Assembly (NCBI RefSeq): GCF_016679925.1
Contig: NZ_JAEQBW010000003.1
Span: 467,330-531,329 of the forward strand
Direction: 5' to 3'
DNA from: Marivirga aurantiaca
GTDB lineage: Bacteria > Bacteroidota > Bacteroidia > Cytophagales > Cyclobacteriaceae
DNA length: 64,000 nt
Part shown: positions 42,412 to 54,500 of the stretch, one piece after another
How the letters are laid out: the number at the start of each line of letters is the position of its first letter
Numbering within the stretch: the stretch's first letter is position 1
Program-made: the position numbers and the translations under genes
The notes under the pieces: generated by a model
The model's input: only the letters and a program-made list of their open reading frames with translations
Databases searched by the model: none
What the model was told of the DNA's origin: nothing

Positions 42412-43602
42412 ATGTCAAAACTAGATATTAAAGTAGATGAAAACGGATATTATGGTGAGTTTGGGGGTGCCTATATTCCTGAATTGCTACACCCAAATAT
42501 TGAAGAATTGAGAGACCAGTATTTGAAAATAATTGAGGAACCTGGCTTTCAGGAGGAATTCAAGAGTTTGTTAAAAGATTATGTTGGCAGACCAACCCCT
42601 TTGTTTTTGGCTAAAAGGCTTTCTGCGAAGTATGGAGCAAAAATTTATTTGAAAAGAGAAGACCTGAACCATACAGGAGCCCATAAAATTAATAATGCCA
42701 TAGGCCAGGCATTGGTAGCAAAGAAATTGGGTAAACGTAAAATTATAGCTGAGACTGGTGCAGGACAGCATGGAGTAGCTACTGCCACAGCTTGCGCTTT
42801 AATGGGGTTGGAATGTATCGTTTTTATGGGAGAAAAAGACATCGATCGACAAAGTCCCAATGTAGAGCGAATGAAAATACTAGGGGCAGAAGTAAGACCT
42901 GCCAGTTCAGGAAGTAAAACTTTGAAAGATGCCACTAATGAAGCTATGAGACACTGGATCAATAACCCCAATGATACTCATTACATAATTGGATCTGTCG
43001 TGGGCCCTCATCCTTATCCTGATATGGTGACCCGTTTCCAATCTGTAATTAGTGAAGAAATTATGCAACAACTACAGGAGCAGGAAGGCAAAAATTCTCC
43101 TGACTATGTAGTGGCTTGCGTAGGTGGGGGAAGCAATGCGGCCGGGGCTTTTTATCATTACCTCAATAATGAAAAGGTGAAATTAATTGCTGTGGAAGCC
43201 GCAGGTCACGGAATTGACAGTGGAGAAACAGCAGCTACTACTGCCAAAGGTAGTTCGGGCGTTTTGCACGGTTCAAAAACCCTGCTGATGCAATCCGATG
43301 ATGGTCAGGTAACGGAGCCTTATTCTATTTCTGCAGGTTTGGATTACCCGGGAATAGGCCCGCTTCATGCTTTTTTATATACCAGTAAAAGAGCCCAATT
43401 TGAATATGTAACTGATGATGAAGCCATGCAGGCAAGTGTAGAGCTAAGTAAGCTGGAAGGAATTATTCCTGCTGTGGAGACAGGCCATGCATTGGCTGCT
43501 TTGAACAATATTAAATTTAAAGAAGGGGATATCGTAGTGCTGAATTTGTCCGGCAGAGGAGATAAAGATTTACAAACCTACATTAACTATGGTAACTATT
43601 AA
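42412..43602 (+). CDS. trpB: Tryptophan synthase beta chain
   Basis: The 396-aa PLP enzyme condenses indole and serine. PLP lysine in [36 protein letters not shown], phosphate loop [14 protein letters not shown], and EVGIIPA-like [16 protein letters not shown]. It partners with TrpA downstream. Confidence 0.97.
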   Translation: MSKLDIKVDENGYYGEFGGAYIPELLHPNIEELRDQYLKIIEEPGFQEEFKSLLKDYVGRPTPLFLAKRLSAKYGAKIYLKREDLNHTGAHKINNAIGQALVAKKLGKRKIIAETGAGQHGVATATACALMGLECIVFMGEKDIDRQSPNVERMKILGAEVRPASSGSKTLKDATNEAMRHWINNPNDTHYIIGSVVGPHPYPDMVTRFQSVISEEIMQQLQEQEGKNSPDYVVACVGGGSNAAGAFYHYLNNEKVKLIAVEAAGHGIDSGETAATTAKGSSGVLHGSKTLLMQSDDGQVTEPYSISAGLDYPGIGPLHAFLYTSKRAQFEYVTDDEAMQASVELSKLEGIIPAVETGHALAALNNIKFKEGDIVVLNLSGRGDKDLQTYINYGNY

Positions 43603-43615
43603 TCAAAGCCAAACG

Positions 43616-44398
43616 ATGAACAACAGAATCGAACAAACTTTCAAGCAAAAGGATAAAGAAAAACTCACTATCTATTTTACTGCCGGATACCCTGCCCTGG
43701 AAGACACCAACACTATTCTAAAAGCATTGGAGAAAGAAGATGTTGATATTATTGAAATAGGTATACCTTACTCCGATCCTATAGCTGACGGACCTACCAT
43801 TCAGGAAACCAGTATGAAAGCTCTGGAAAACGGTATGAACCTGGATAAACTTTTTGAACAACTGAAAGGGCTAAGGAGCATCACTCAAAAGCCGGTGTTT
43901 CTAATGGGTTACTGCAACAATGTGCTTAAATATGGCACAGAAGCTTTCTGTAAAAAATGTGTGGAGGTAGGAGTGGATGGCCTAATCCTTCCGGATATGC
44001 CTATGAATGAATACCAGCTTCAGTTTAAGAAGTTCTTTGAGCAGTACGGACTGAAGAATGTATTCCTGATCACTCCTAAAACTTCAGAAGAACGCATCAG
44101 AGAAGTGGATGCACAAAACGGGGGCTTTATTTATATGGTAAGCAGTTCATCCACTACCGGAGGAAGCTGGCAGGATAGCCCTGAAAGACTAGCTTATCTG
44201 GAAAGAATAAAAGATATGAATTTGAAAACGCCACAAATGATAGGTTTTGGTATATCAGATTATGCCGCACTTAAATTAGTCAATCAGTATACTGATGGCG
44301 CTATTGTAGGGAGCGCATTTTTAAGAAACCTTGATCCGGATAATCTGGAAGGCAGCATAAAAACTTTTATTAAAGGGATAAGAACCGAAGAAGCTTAA
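43616..44398 (+). CDS. trpA: Tryptophan synthase alpha chain
   Basis: Cleaves indole-glycerol phosphate and passes indole to TrpB. Catalytic Glu in DIIEIGIPYSDPIADGPTIQ, catalytic Asp in GLILPDMPMNEY, and phosphate site GFGISDYA with IVGSAFLR. I start at ATG 43616 (MNNRIEQTF), the usual N-terminus, 13 nt after trpB. An ATG at 43589 would overlap trpB and add nine residues. Confidence 0.95.
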   Translation: MNNRIEQTFKQKDKEKLTIYFTAGYPALEDTNTILKALEKEDVDIIEIGIPYSDPIADGPTIQETSMKALENGMNLDKLFEQLKGLRSITQKPVFLMGYCNNVLKYGTEAFCKKCVEVGVDGLILPDMPMNEYQLQFKKFFEQYGLKNVFLITPKTSEERIREVDAQNGGFIYMVSSSSTTGGSWQDSPERLAYLERIKDMNLKTPQMIGFGISDYAALKLVNQYTDGAIVGSAFLRNLDPDNLEGSIKTFIKGIRTEEA

Positions 44399-44426
44399 AT
44401 ATTGGAAATTCAGCATTATGAGTCAT

Positions 44427-44467
44427 CCCTCTCTATTGCATTGTCCCGGCCTAACCGGGAGAGAGGG
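44427..44467. repeat. Nested palindrome between trpA and DAHP synthase
   Basis: CCCTCTCT (44427-44434) pairs with AGAGAGGG (44460-44467), and CCCGG/CCGGG (44445-44449, 44455-44459) forms the inner stem with loop CCTAA. It is GC-rich against an AT-rich background, like a REP-type extragenic palindrome. It may also act as an mRNA stabiliser or processing site inside the operon. Confidence 0.55.
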
Positions 44468-44496
44468 AACGAGGGTGAGGCTATAAACACAAAGAA

Positions 44497-45510
44497 ATGA
44501 TACTCCAATTAGAAAAAAGTATAGATACAAATCAGAAAGAACAGCTGATTAAAGATTTACAGAAGTTTACCAAATCAGTAAATGAGGTACAAACTCAAAA
44601 AGGATTTTACCTGGTAGCTCTGGAGAAGAACAATATTGATATCCGTGACATTGGACAATTGCCGGGAGTAAAAGATGTACACGTAGTTTCTGATAATTAT
44701 CAGCTGGTATCTAAAAAATGGAAAGTAAATCCTGCACAAATTCATTTAAAAGATGGATCTGTTATTTCCCAGAATGACTTTTCCATTATGGCGGGTCCAT
44801 GCAGCATTGAAAGTGAAGAGCAGGTGGACTCAGTGATCGCTCATTTGGTAGAAAATAATGTAAAGATTATGCGCGGTGGCGTCTACAAGCCCCGTAGCTC
44901 TCCCTATTCTTTTCGTGGATTAGGAATGGAAGGCTTAAAAATGTGGTATAAAAAAGCCAAGGCAGCCGGCATATTAATTATTACAGAAGTAATGCAGCTT
45001 TCCCAGGTGGAGGAAATGTATGATTTTATCGACATCTATCAGGTAGGTGCAAGAAATACGCAAAACTTCAACTTGTTGGATGAATTGGGTAAAGTAGATA
45101 AACCGGTAATGATCAAAAGGGGGGTAAGCGGCACCATCGAAGAGTTGCTGTATTCAGCAGAATATGTATTTAGTGGAGGAAATGAAAACCTGATTTTATG
45201 TGAACGAGGTATACGTACATTTGAAAACATGACCCGTAATACATTGGATATTAATGCAATCCCGGTATTAAAAGATAAAACACATTTACCTGTTATCATA
45301 GATCCATCCCATGGAATTGGTATCAGAAAGTTTGTGGAGCCGGTAGCATTGGCCGGTATCATGGCTGGGGCCGATGGTGTAATTTTCGAATTGCATCCTG
45401 ATCCTGAAACAGCTATGTCCGATGGGCAGCAATCTTTGTATTTTGAGGAATCAGCAGCTATGATCAGGAAAATGAACATGGCCTATGAGCTGAGGGGAGA
45501 GATGAATTAA
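44497..45510 (+). CDS. aroF: 3-deoxy-7-phosphoheptulonate (DAHP) synthase, type I-beta
   Basis: The 337-aa enzyme is the first step of the shikimate pathway. An N-terminal ferredoxin-like/ACT-type domain (1-75), as in Thermotoga DAHP synthase, is followed by the catalytic barrel: MAGPCSIESEEQ, MRGGVYKPRSSPYSFRGLG, VMIKRGVSGTIEELL, ENLILCERGIRTF, IIDPSHGIG and ELHPDPETAMSDGQQSL. It lies 98 nt after trpA with no terminator, so it probably belongs to the trp transcript and raises precursor supply. Confidence 0.93.
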   Translation: MILQLEKSIDTNQKEQLIKDLQKFTKSVNEVQTQKGFYLVALEKNNIDIRDIGQLPGVKDVHVVSDNYQLVSKKWKVNPAQIHLKDGSVISQNDFSIMAGPCSIESEEQVDSVIAHLVENNVKIMRGGVYKPRSSPYSFRGLGMEGLKMWYKKAKAAGILIITEVMQLSQVEEMYDFIDIYQVGARNTQNFNLLDELGKVDKPVMIKRGVSGTIEELLYSAEYVFSGGNENLILCERGIRTFENMTRNTLDINAIPVLKDKTHLPVIIDPSHGIGIRKFVEPVALAGIMAGADGVIFELHPDPETAMSDGQQSLYFEESAAMIRKMNMAYELRGEMN

Positions 45511-45561
45511 AAACATGTGTGAAAGAAGGTGCTACAAATTTTATCTGTTTCACTCCCTATT

Positions 45562-45594
45562 AACAATTCCAAAGCATATAACTTTGGAATTGTT
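45562..45594 (+). terminator. Hairpin at the end of the trp-aroF operon
   Basis: AACAATTCCAAAG-CATATAA-CTTTGGAATTGTT, a perfect 13-bp stem 51 nt after the aroF stop. No long T-run follows, but position and stability suggest a transcript end. Confidence 0.65.
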
Positions 45595-45748
45595 GCTCTA
45601 TCATAGGGAAAAACTTCTGTGGCTGATGTATGAATTGCTTTTGATCTTTTAGAAAAGCTGAACCCTTAAATTTAAAAAGAAAGTCTCTAGGTATTTCTGA
45701 TGAATATTCATAAAAAGTATTATTTTTATTTTTAAATATAAATTTAGA

Positions 45749-47743
45749 ATGAAAAATATAGGCTTTTTATTGCTCCTCCTGTTTTTTGTAATTCCTTTGT
45801 ACTCCCAACATTTGCCGGACTCAATTCAATCCCTAATTGATAATTCTGCGATTAGTGATTCTTTAAAAGTAAGCGTACTTAATGAGTTTTCTGAGCTTGC
45901 AATTCGGGCTGACCCAAAACAAAATTATGCTGCTTTACAACAAGCACTTTCATTACAAGATAAAGTTGGTAATTATCAGAAGGGTATTACTTATATTAAC
46001 TGGGGCATATATCACTTGTATAAAAATGAATTTGAGAAAACGGATAGTATCTTTAATGCGGCATTGAATTTTTGTGAGCTCTCTGGCGATGAAAGATGCA
46101 TTGGTCTGGCTTACTCTGAACTTGGAAATTTAAATTATTATCAACAAAACGATACACTGGCAATGAGATATTGGCTTCAGTGTGTAAAGATATTTGAAAG
46201 ATTGAATGATGAATATCGCCTGGCCCGTCTCTACAATAATCTATCCATTCTATATAGTATTATTGATGACCATGAAAAAGCATTTGAGTTTTTAGAAAAA
46301 TCAGTGTGGATGAAGGAAAAAATTGGAGATGATAGAGGGCTGGGTTCCGGATATTACAACCTGGGTAGAACCTATTATCTTATGGGGCAAAAAGATTCTG
46401 CCCAAATTTATTTAAGAAAGAGCAGATTAATTAGAGAAAAGTTTGATGATAAAAGAGGATTATCCATTACCTATGGAACTATGGGGTTGAATTTTAAAGA
46501 TCTGGATCAAAAGGATTCAGCCCTGCATTATATTAGAAAAGCAATACATCTTGATTTAGTATTAAATGATTCTATAGCCTTAGAGGATGATCAAATAGGT
46601 CTTCTTGAAATTCTTATTCATTTCAATGAAAATGAGGAAGCAATAAAACTTGGTTCAATTTTGGCGTCATCTACTAACCGTGTAAATAAATATAAGGCGT
46701 ATGAATCATTGTCAACAGCTTCAGCGCAGTTAGGAAGATATAAAGATGCATACAACTATCATTTGCAATTTTCCATGTATAAAGATTCCATTTTTAATGC
46801 TGACAGAACAGCTATAATAGATGAATTGGAGAAAAGATATGATACTGAAAAAAAGGAGCAACAAATAGCGGGGCTTGAACAGAAAAATAGGATTAATGAA
46901 CTTCAGTCACGGCAGGAAAAACAGTATAGATATTTTCTGATACTTACAGCCTTTACGCTTGTATTGATGATTGGCCTGGTATACAGTCGTTATAGAATTA
47001 AAATCAAATCAGAAAGAAAGCTTTCTGTTAAGAATGAGCAGCTTTCCGAATTGAATAATACAAAGAACAGACTTTTTAGCATTATAGCACACGATCTGAA
47101 GAGTCCGCTCTCAGCATTTAGTATGTTGGTGGGAGCTCTTAAAGAGAATAGTGGAAACTTAAGTAGAGCGGAGCTTGATGAATACCTAAATACAATACTT
47201 GACTCTTCAGAAGACATTAATAAGTTGCTCATAAACCTGCTTGACTGGGCACGGATTCAAAGTAACAATATGATCTACAAACCTGAAGACGAAGATATAC
47301 AGAAAGTTGTAGATAAAGCTTACGAGCCTCTTCGTCTTAGTGCAAAACTTAAAAATCTTTCTTTTATAAATGAAACCTCAGGGTTGGGATATTTTGATGA
47401 TATTATGATTATAACGATAATTAGAAACCTGATTTCAAATGCTATCAAGTTTACCCCTGAAGGAGGAAGTATTGCTGTTTTTAATGAAGACCAAAACGGA
47501 TATAATATAATTGTAGTAAAAGACACAGGAATAGGAATGAATAAAAAGGAAATGGCAGAGCTGTTTGAAAGCAAAAGATTAAGCTCTTCTTCTAAAAATG
47601 GCACAGGCTTGGGATTGATCATTTGCAGGGATTTGGTAGAAAAACATGGTGGAAAAATAGAAGTTGAGAGTAAAGTAGGTGAAGGTTCAGTATTTAAAAT
47701 CTTACTTCCGGTAAAACAGGAGCAAATGCAAGTAGCTTCATAG
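45749..47743 (+). CDS. TPR sensor histidine kinase
   Basis: The 664-aa inner-membrane kinase has a signal peptide (1-20, IPLYSQ) and periplasmic TPRs (about 70-340; for example GSGYYNLGRTYYLMGQKDSA). A coiled linker, one TM helix (about 391-412) and the kinase core follow: H about 448 in IIAHDLKSPLSAFSM, NAIKFTPEGG, KDTGIGM and GTGLGLIICRDLVEKHGG. No receiver domain. The NarL-type regulator 63 nt downstream is the evident partner. The signal sensed is unknown; a link to the adhesin downstream is inference. Confidence 0.9.
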   Translation: MKNIGFLLLLLFFVIPLYSQHLPDSIQSLIDNSAISDSLKVSVLNEFSELAIRADPKQNYAALQQALSLQDKVGNYQKGITYINWGIYHLYKNEFEKTDSIFNAALNFCELSGDERCIGLAYSELGNLNYYQQNDTLAMRYWLQCVKIFERLNDEYRLARLYNNLSILYSIIDDHEKAFEFLEKSVWMKEKIGDDRGLGSGYYNLGRTYYLMGQKDSAQIYLRKSRLIREKFDDKRGLSITYGTMGLNFKDLDQKDSALHYIRKAIHLDLVLNDSIALEDDQIGLLEILIHFNENEEAIKLGSILASSTNRVNKYKAYESLSTASAQLGRYKDAYNYHLQFSMYKDSIFNADRTAIIDELEKRYDTEKKEQQIAGLEQKNRINELQSRQEKQYRYFLILTAFTLVLMIGLVYSRYRIKIKSERKLSVKNEQLSELNNTKNRLFSIIAHDLKSPLSAFSMLVGALKENSGNLSRAELDEYLNTILDSSEDINKLLINLLDWARIQSNNMIYKPEDEDIQKVVDKAYEPLRLSAKLKNLSFINETSGLGYFDDIMIITIIRNLISNAIKFTPEGGSIAVFNEDQNGYNIIVVKDTGIGMNKKEMAELFESKRLSSSSKNGTGLGLIICRDLVEKHGGKIEVESKVGEGSVFKILLPVKQEQMQVAS

Positions 47744-47806
47744 CCTTTTAAATTATAAGGGTTTTTCCTGATGGTTTTTGCAGGTTAATGCCCACATCTT
47801 TAGCAC

Positions 47807-48451
47807 ATGGAAATTCAAATAACCGTCATAGATGACCATCGGATTGTAAGGGATGGGCTGAAAGCACTACTACTTGGAAATAGGAATATTAAGCTTGTAG
47901 GATCTTTCGGTGATCCAATATCCTTTCTCAAATGGCTTGAAGAAAACTCATGCCCGGATGTTACACTTATGGACATCACAATGCCGCAGATGTCAGGTAT
48001 AGAGTTGACAAGGAAAGTGCTACAGTCAAATCCCAAATCTAAGATCATTGTACTCACGGCTAATACTGCCCGCCATTTTTTAGAGGCCTCTTTAAAAGCA
48101 GGAGCAAAAGGGTTTTTATCCAAAGACTGTGAAAAAGAAGAGCTTATCTCTGCTATTGAGCAAGTCTTTTCAGGACACTATTATATTGATCGTTCCCTTA
48201 ACCAGGACATGGTGCGTAATTATATATCAGCTTTAGAATACTCCACCCCTGACCGTGACTTAACTGAAAGGGAGGTGGATATTGTCCGAGGTTTTGCCAA
48301 TGGCTTATCCTACCAGGATATCGCTGAAGAGCTTAATATCTCTAAAAAGACTGTTGAGACCCACAAAAGAAGCATTTTCGACAAACTGAATATTTCCAAC
48401 AATGCGGAACTGGTGAAGTATGCTATCAGAAATAAGATAGTGGAGTTGTAG
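47807..48451 (+). CDS. NarL/FixJ-type response regulator
   Basis: The 214-aa product has a receiver domain (1-120) with acidic pair DD (9-10), phosphoacceptor D56 in VTLMDITMPQMSG, T about 84 and K about 107. The LuxR-type HTH (about 147-206) reads LTEREVDIVRGFANGLSYQD, then IAEELNISKKTVETHKRSIF. It probably receives phosphate from the adjacent TPR kinase and activates or represses unknown genes, possibly the adhesin gene 99 nt downstream. Confidence 0.93.
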   Translation: MEIQITVIDDHRIVRDGLKALLLGNRNIKLVGSFGDPISFLKWLEENSCPDVTLMDITMPQMSGIELTRKVLQSNPKSKIIVLTANTARHFLEASLKAGAKGFLSKDCEKEELISAIEQVFSGHYYIDRSLNQDMVRNYISALEYSTPDRDLTEREVDIVRGFANGLSYQDIAEELNISKKTVETHKRSIFDKLNISNNAELVKYAIRNKIVEL

Positions 48452-48550
48452 GAGGTAAGGATTTTTCCCTGTCCGATTCAAGGATTTTCCCCTATTCTGA
48501 TTCCCCGTTGATTTTAAGTGCTTTGTACTTAAACTAAAGTACAAATCATT

Positions 48551-51500
48551 ATGATCAATCACCATCGAAAAGATTCGTCCAACTCTCCCAGTCGGAAGGG
48601 GAGACTCGGGAAGAAAATATCTGCCACCAGAAAAGCAGTATTCAGTCTTTGTCTGATACTGTTAATGTCTTTCATCAACACGTCATTAGCCCAGGTGAAC
48701 ATTACAGGTTCAACGCCAGGTACAACTAATGTGCCTGTTGACCAGAAAGTTATCAGGTTAGATTTTGATCATGCATTGGATGTAATATATGTAAATTCCG
48801 ATGAGGTATTCCTTTATAATAATGCGATGACTCTTGTAAAAGGATTTATAATTGAACATCAAAATGGAGATAATAAATCATATTTCAGAATGGGAGGGGC
48901 ACAGCTGCTTCCTAATTCCACTTACCATATGGCCGCCAGCAATGGTTTAGTATTTAAAACTCCAGGTTCACAGAATGTCAGCTATTTTCCGGGAAATACG
49001 AGTAATTTTCATTCTTTTACTACAGGTTCTGATACGGCTGATCCTTCTATAAATACCAGTACAGTAAATATTACTCCGGGTGAAATGAAATCCGTAAATG
49101 GTGCCGGGCCATTCACAATTCTATTTGATGAAGTTGTCAACTTTGCCGCAGGTAATATCGTTTTTCATGCTTTAGACGCTAATGGTGTTACGAAGAATGT
49201 AGATATTAATGCTGGTCAGGTAACAATTACAACTGACAGTGAAACCATTCCATATACAGTGTTGACAATTGACCCTCAAGAGCCGTTGATCAGTAATGGA
49301 ATAGCAGAATATTATGTGAGTTTTCCATTGGCCACTGATCTTAGTGGAAATTCAGCTTCTTTGGGTGACATATCGCGAAAATTTAGAGTGACTTCAGTAT
49401 ATGCAGGAAATTCAGCTCCAACTAATATTACATTGGGTAATTCCACAGTAGTTGAGAATAATTTGGTTGGAGCCAATATTGGTAATTTTTCTACCACTGA
49501 CGCTAATGTAGGAGATACACATACCTACAGCTTAGTGTCAGGTGAGGGGGATCAGGATAATGCAAACTTCACTATTGATAATAATAGTTTAAAAGCGGCT
49601 AGATCATTTGATTTTGAAGAAAAAAGCAGTTACAGTATCCGTGTACGTACTAGTGACGGATTTCCTAATGGGACTTTTGAGAAAAGTTTTACCATCAATA
49701 TCACCAATTTTGATGAAGCACCTACTGGCATTACTTTATCACCAAATAATTTAGAAGATAATAATGCCGTTAATGCTATTATTGGATCCTTCTCTACAGT
49801 TGATGAAGATAACAGTGATAGCTATACATACGCTCTGGTAGCGGGCGCTGGCAGTACAGATAATGGTAGCTTTAATATAAGCGGCAACAACCTAAGGGCT
49901 TCTGTAGTTTTTGATTATGACATTAAAAACTCTTTCAGCATACGTGTCAGGGTTAATGACACTGGAGGTGGAATTTTTGAACAGGTTTTCACCATTAACA
50001 TTGTTGATTATATAGCACCTCCCGCCTTAGTTGCCACTTCTCCAACTATAGATGATACTGATGTTGATGCCACCTTAAGCCAGGTCACTTTGAATTTCGA
50101 TCGTCCGGTTTACCAAGGGACAACAGGATATTTATATGTGCGGGATATAACTAATGCAACTCTTAAAAAAGGTTTTGCGCACAGTAGTACTGGAATATCG
50201 GGATGGGGAACAAACACGTTGTCATTTGATGTGTCGGATGTTACTTTTGTTAAAGGAATTGAATATGAAATATTTACAAATTCAGATTATTTTGCCAGTA
50301 CTGAGGGTACCCTGTTCCGACTCGAAAGTAATATCTACAGGTTTACCATTGATAATACTGGCCCTCAAATAGTATCAGTTACACCTGCCGCATCATCTAC
50401 GGGAATATCGGTATTTACAAATGTTACTATTGAGTTTGATGAACCTGTATTCACCGGAGCTCCAGCTGAGAACCTTTTTACATTAAAAAATACCGGCACA
50501 AATGAATACACTTATATAAATCGGGACGATGCCATCTATAATGGTAATCAAGTTACCATACCAGTAACTGGAAGCCTTGATTATAATACCTTATATTGGT
50601 TTTATTTAACCTCGGGTACTTTTTATGACGCCTCAGGAAACTCTTCAGCAGGCAGCAATATTTCTACCACCACTACTTTTACAACAGAAGAAAAGTCAAA
50701 TGAGGCACCAACGGGTATTCAAATCTCTTCAAACTCTATTTTTGAGCTCCTCGCTGCCAACACAGAAGTAGGTCAACTAACCTCTACTGATCCCAATGCT
50801 GGTGACACGCATACATATACCCTGGTTTCAGGAGTTGGCAGCACTGATAATGCCAGCTTCAATATTAGTGGGGATCAACTTCGGAGCAGCATTATGTTTG
50901 ATTTTGAAACTAAGGAAAGTTATTCTATAAGAGTAAGATCAACAGACCAGGACGGACTGTTTTATGAAAGACAATTTGCTGTTGCCATTGAGAATGCTAA
51001 TGATGCACCTCACAATCTAACCTTATCCTCTACATCAATAGATGAAGGAAATGCCATTAATGCTATAATAGGTACATTTAGTGCTACAGATGAAGATGCA
51101 GGAGATACACAGTTTTTTGATTTCACCACAGGTGCAGGTGATGATGATAATAATAATGTCTTCAATATTGTTGGAAACGAACTGAGGGCAAGCAACACCT
51201 TCGATTATGAGACTAAAAGCAGCTACAGCATACTTATAGCAGTATTTGATGCGTCTGGCGATTTTGACCTACAACAATTTACTATCTCTATCAATGACGT
51301 AGTAGAAGTTGTTCAACAACCTTTTATCACCACCTGGCAAACAACAACTCCCAGTGAAACCATAACGATACCTACCACAGGCATAGGCTACAACTATACA
51401 GTAGATTGGGGTGACGGCACAGTGGAAAATGGATTTACTGGCAATGCTATACATGAATACGCAACAGCAGGTACTTATACCGTAAGCATTTCAGGAGATT

Positions 51501-54500
51501 TTCCACGGATTTACTTTGCAAATGCAGGTGACAAGGCTAAAATAATGACTATAGAGCAGTGGGGAGATATAGCTTGGGCAAATATGGCTCATGCATTTTC
51601 GGGGTGTAACAACTTAACTTATAATGCAACAGATCAGCCGGATCTTTCAGCAGTAGAATATATGTCAGGAATGTTTAAGGGAGCACTCTCTTTTAACGGT
51701 GCTATTGGGGATTGGGATGTAAGTAATGTCATCAGTATGAGCCAAATGTTTTATTATGCTTCAAGTTTTAACCAGGATTTGAGCAATTGGGTTGTGACCA
51801 ATGTCCAGGATATGAGATATATGTTTGCTGAGGCTGAAAATTTTAATCAGGATATTAGTAACTGGAATGTGATTAATGTAACGAACATGAGAAATATGTT
51901 CGAATCATCTGGTTTCAATCAAAACATTAGTTCCTGGGATGTAGGTAAGGTTCAGGTTATGACTGCTATGTTTTATAACAACTCAGCGTTCAATCAGGAT
52001 ATTTCAGGCTGGAATGTAGGTGTTGTTGAACAAATGGAGATAATGTTTAAAGATGCTACTTCATTCAATCAGGATTTAAGTACCTGGAATGTAACCGCAG
52101 CAACTAATATGGTCCAAATGTTTAGTTCTGCAGGTTTGTCAATGGTCAACTATGATAACACCTTGGCAGGATGGGCAGCTCAAACCGTTCAAAGTGGGGT
52201 TACATTAGGAGCAACAGGTTTGGAGTATTGCAATGGTGAAGCAGCCAGAAATACGCTGATTAATACCTATGGATGGACTATTTCTGGTGATTCTAAAGCT
52301 TGTCCCAATAATGCACCTACTGCAATAGCTTTAAGTGTAGCGTCCATTGATGAAAACAATACAGTAGGCGATGTGATTGGTCAGCTTTCTACAACAGATG
52401 CTGATGGCTCCGATGCCCATACATATTCATTAGTAGCAGGAACTGGAGATAGCGATAATTCCAGCTTCACAATAAACGGTAACGACTTAGAAGCAAATGA
52501 AGTATTTGACTTCGAAATCAAATCAAGCTACAGTATCCGTGTACAAAGCAACGATGGCAACGGTGGAACATTTGAAGAAACCTTTACCATCACCATCAAC
52601 GATGTATTTGAAAACACTGCACCTACAGATATATCTTTAAGCACTTCGTCTATTGCTGAAAATAACAGTGTTGGAGATTTAGTAGCCACCATTTCAACAA
52701 CAGATATGGATGCCGGACAATCTTTCACCTATTCCCTGGCAAATGGAGCAGGAGATACTGACAACTCATCTTTCAGTATCTCAGGCAGTCAGCTTATAGC
52801 AGAAGTAGCTTTTGATTTCGAATCTAAATCAAGCTACAATGTAAGGATTAAAACCAACGATGGCGCTGGGGGCTCCTTTACTAAAAGCTTTATAATAACA
52901 GTGACCGATCTGGACGAAAGCGGGAACACCAGTCCAACTGATCTGCAATTAACCAGTTCTACAATTGATGAAAATAATGCCATAGGTGATATTGTAGGTT
53001 CTTTTACCACCACTGACCCTGATGCCACTGATGTACATTCATACGAACTGGTACCTGGCAACGGTGATACTGACAATATCAGATTTACTATTGATGATGA
53101 TCAGCTTAAAGCTAACACAGTTTTTGACTTTGAAACCAAAAGCAGCTATAGCATCAGGGTCAGGACCAGCGATGGAAATGGTGGAACACACTCCAAAGCA
53201 TTTGCCATTACAATTATTAATGTGGAGGAGAAGCTTGATCAAATTATCACTTTTGAGCCGTTGACCGGAAAAAAATACGGTGATGATGAGTTTGAATTAA
53301 CAGCCACATCAAACTCAGGATTAGCGGTTACTTTTAGTAGTTCAGATGAAACTGTAGCATCTGTTTCAGGTAGTACAGTGACCATTGTAGGGGCAGGAAC
53401 AACTACTATTATTGCTTCTCAATCCGGTGATGTTGACTATCATCCTGCCGAGGCGGTGGAACAAAGCTTTAGCATAACAAAAACAAGCCTATCTGTTACC
53501 GCAGATGACCAAAATATCATCTATGGTGATGACTTGCCTGAATTGACATATACTATTACAGGTTTTGTGTATAGTGAAAATGAAAGCAGTTTAAGTAGTC
53601 CGGTGGAGCTAAGCGTTAGTGCAGATGTTAATAGTGATGCAGGAGAATATGTTATTAGTGCCTCGGGAGCAGTTGCTGATAATTATACTTTTAGCTACAC
53701 GAATGCTATATTGACTATCAATAAAGCAAATCAAAGTATCCACATTGCTGCTGTTGAAGACATAGATATTGACGAAACTACTGAGGTATTATTAAGTGCC
53801 ACAAGCTCTTCAGGTTTGCCAGTAAGTTATGAGATAGTAAGTGGGCCAGCCACTTTGAACGACAATGTACTTAATCTTACAGGAACTGGTACGGTAGAGG
53901 TAAGAGCATTACAGGAAGGCAACCAAAATTATAATCCAGCCGTGGCTACGACTACTTTCAGAGTGGTAGAAGACCCGTGCGCGGGATTTGTTGCCTCAGC
54001 AATAGTATTACAAAATCCCAGCTGCAATGGCGAGGTAAGTGGAAGTTTTGAAATAAATTTAGACAATGGTACAGCTCCTTTTACTTACAGTTACGGTGGT
54101 ACAGTGCAAGATGATGGTTTATTTGAAAATGTTGGGCTGGGGGAGTATGAAGTGATAGTGACTGATATAAACGGATGTCAGGCTACTGTAAACGTAAGCA
54201 TTACAGAACCAGAATCTATCAGCATTTCAGCAGAAGTTACTGATAATACCAGTATCAATGGAAATGGTAGTATTTCATTGACAATAAGTGGAGGAACGGG
54301 AGATTATAGCTATGATTGGAGTAATGGAGCAACTACTGCTATTATCACAGATCTGGAAATAGGCGAGTACACTGTAACAGTTACTGATGAAGCTGGATGT
54401 ATATTAACAGAAAGCTTTATGATAGGAGGAGTTACGGCTAATGCAGAGAAATTGGGACAGCAAATTAAAATTTATCCTAATCCTACTTTAGATATAGTAA

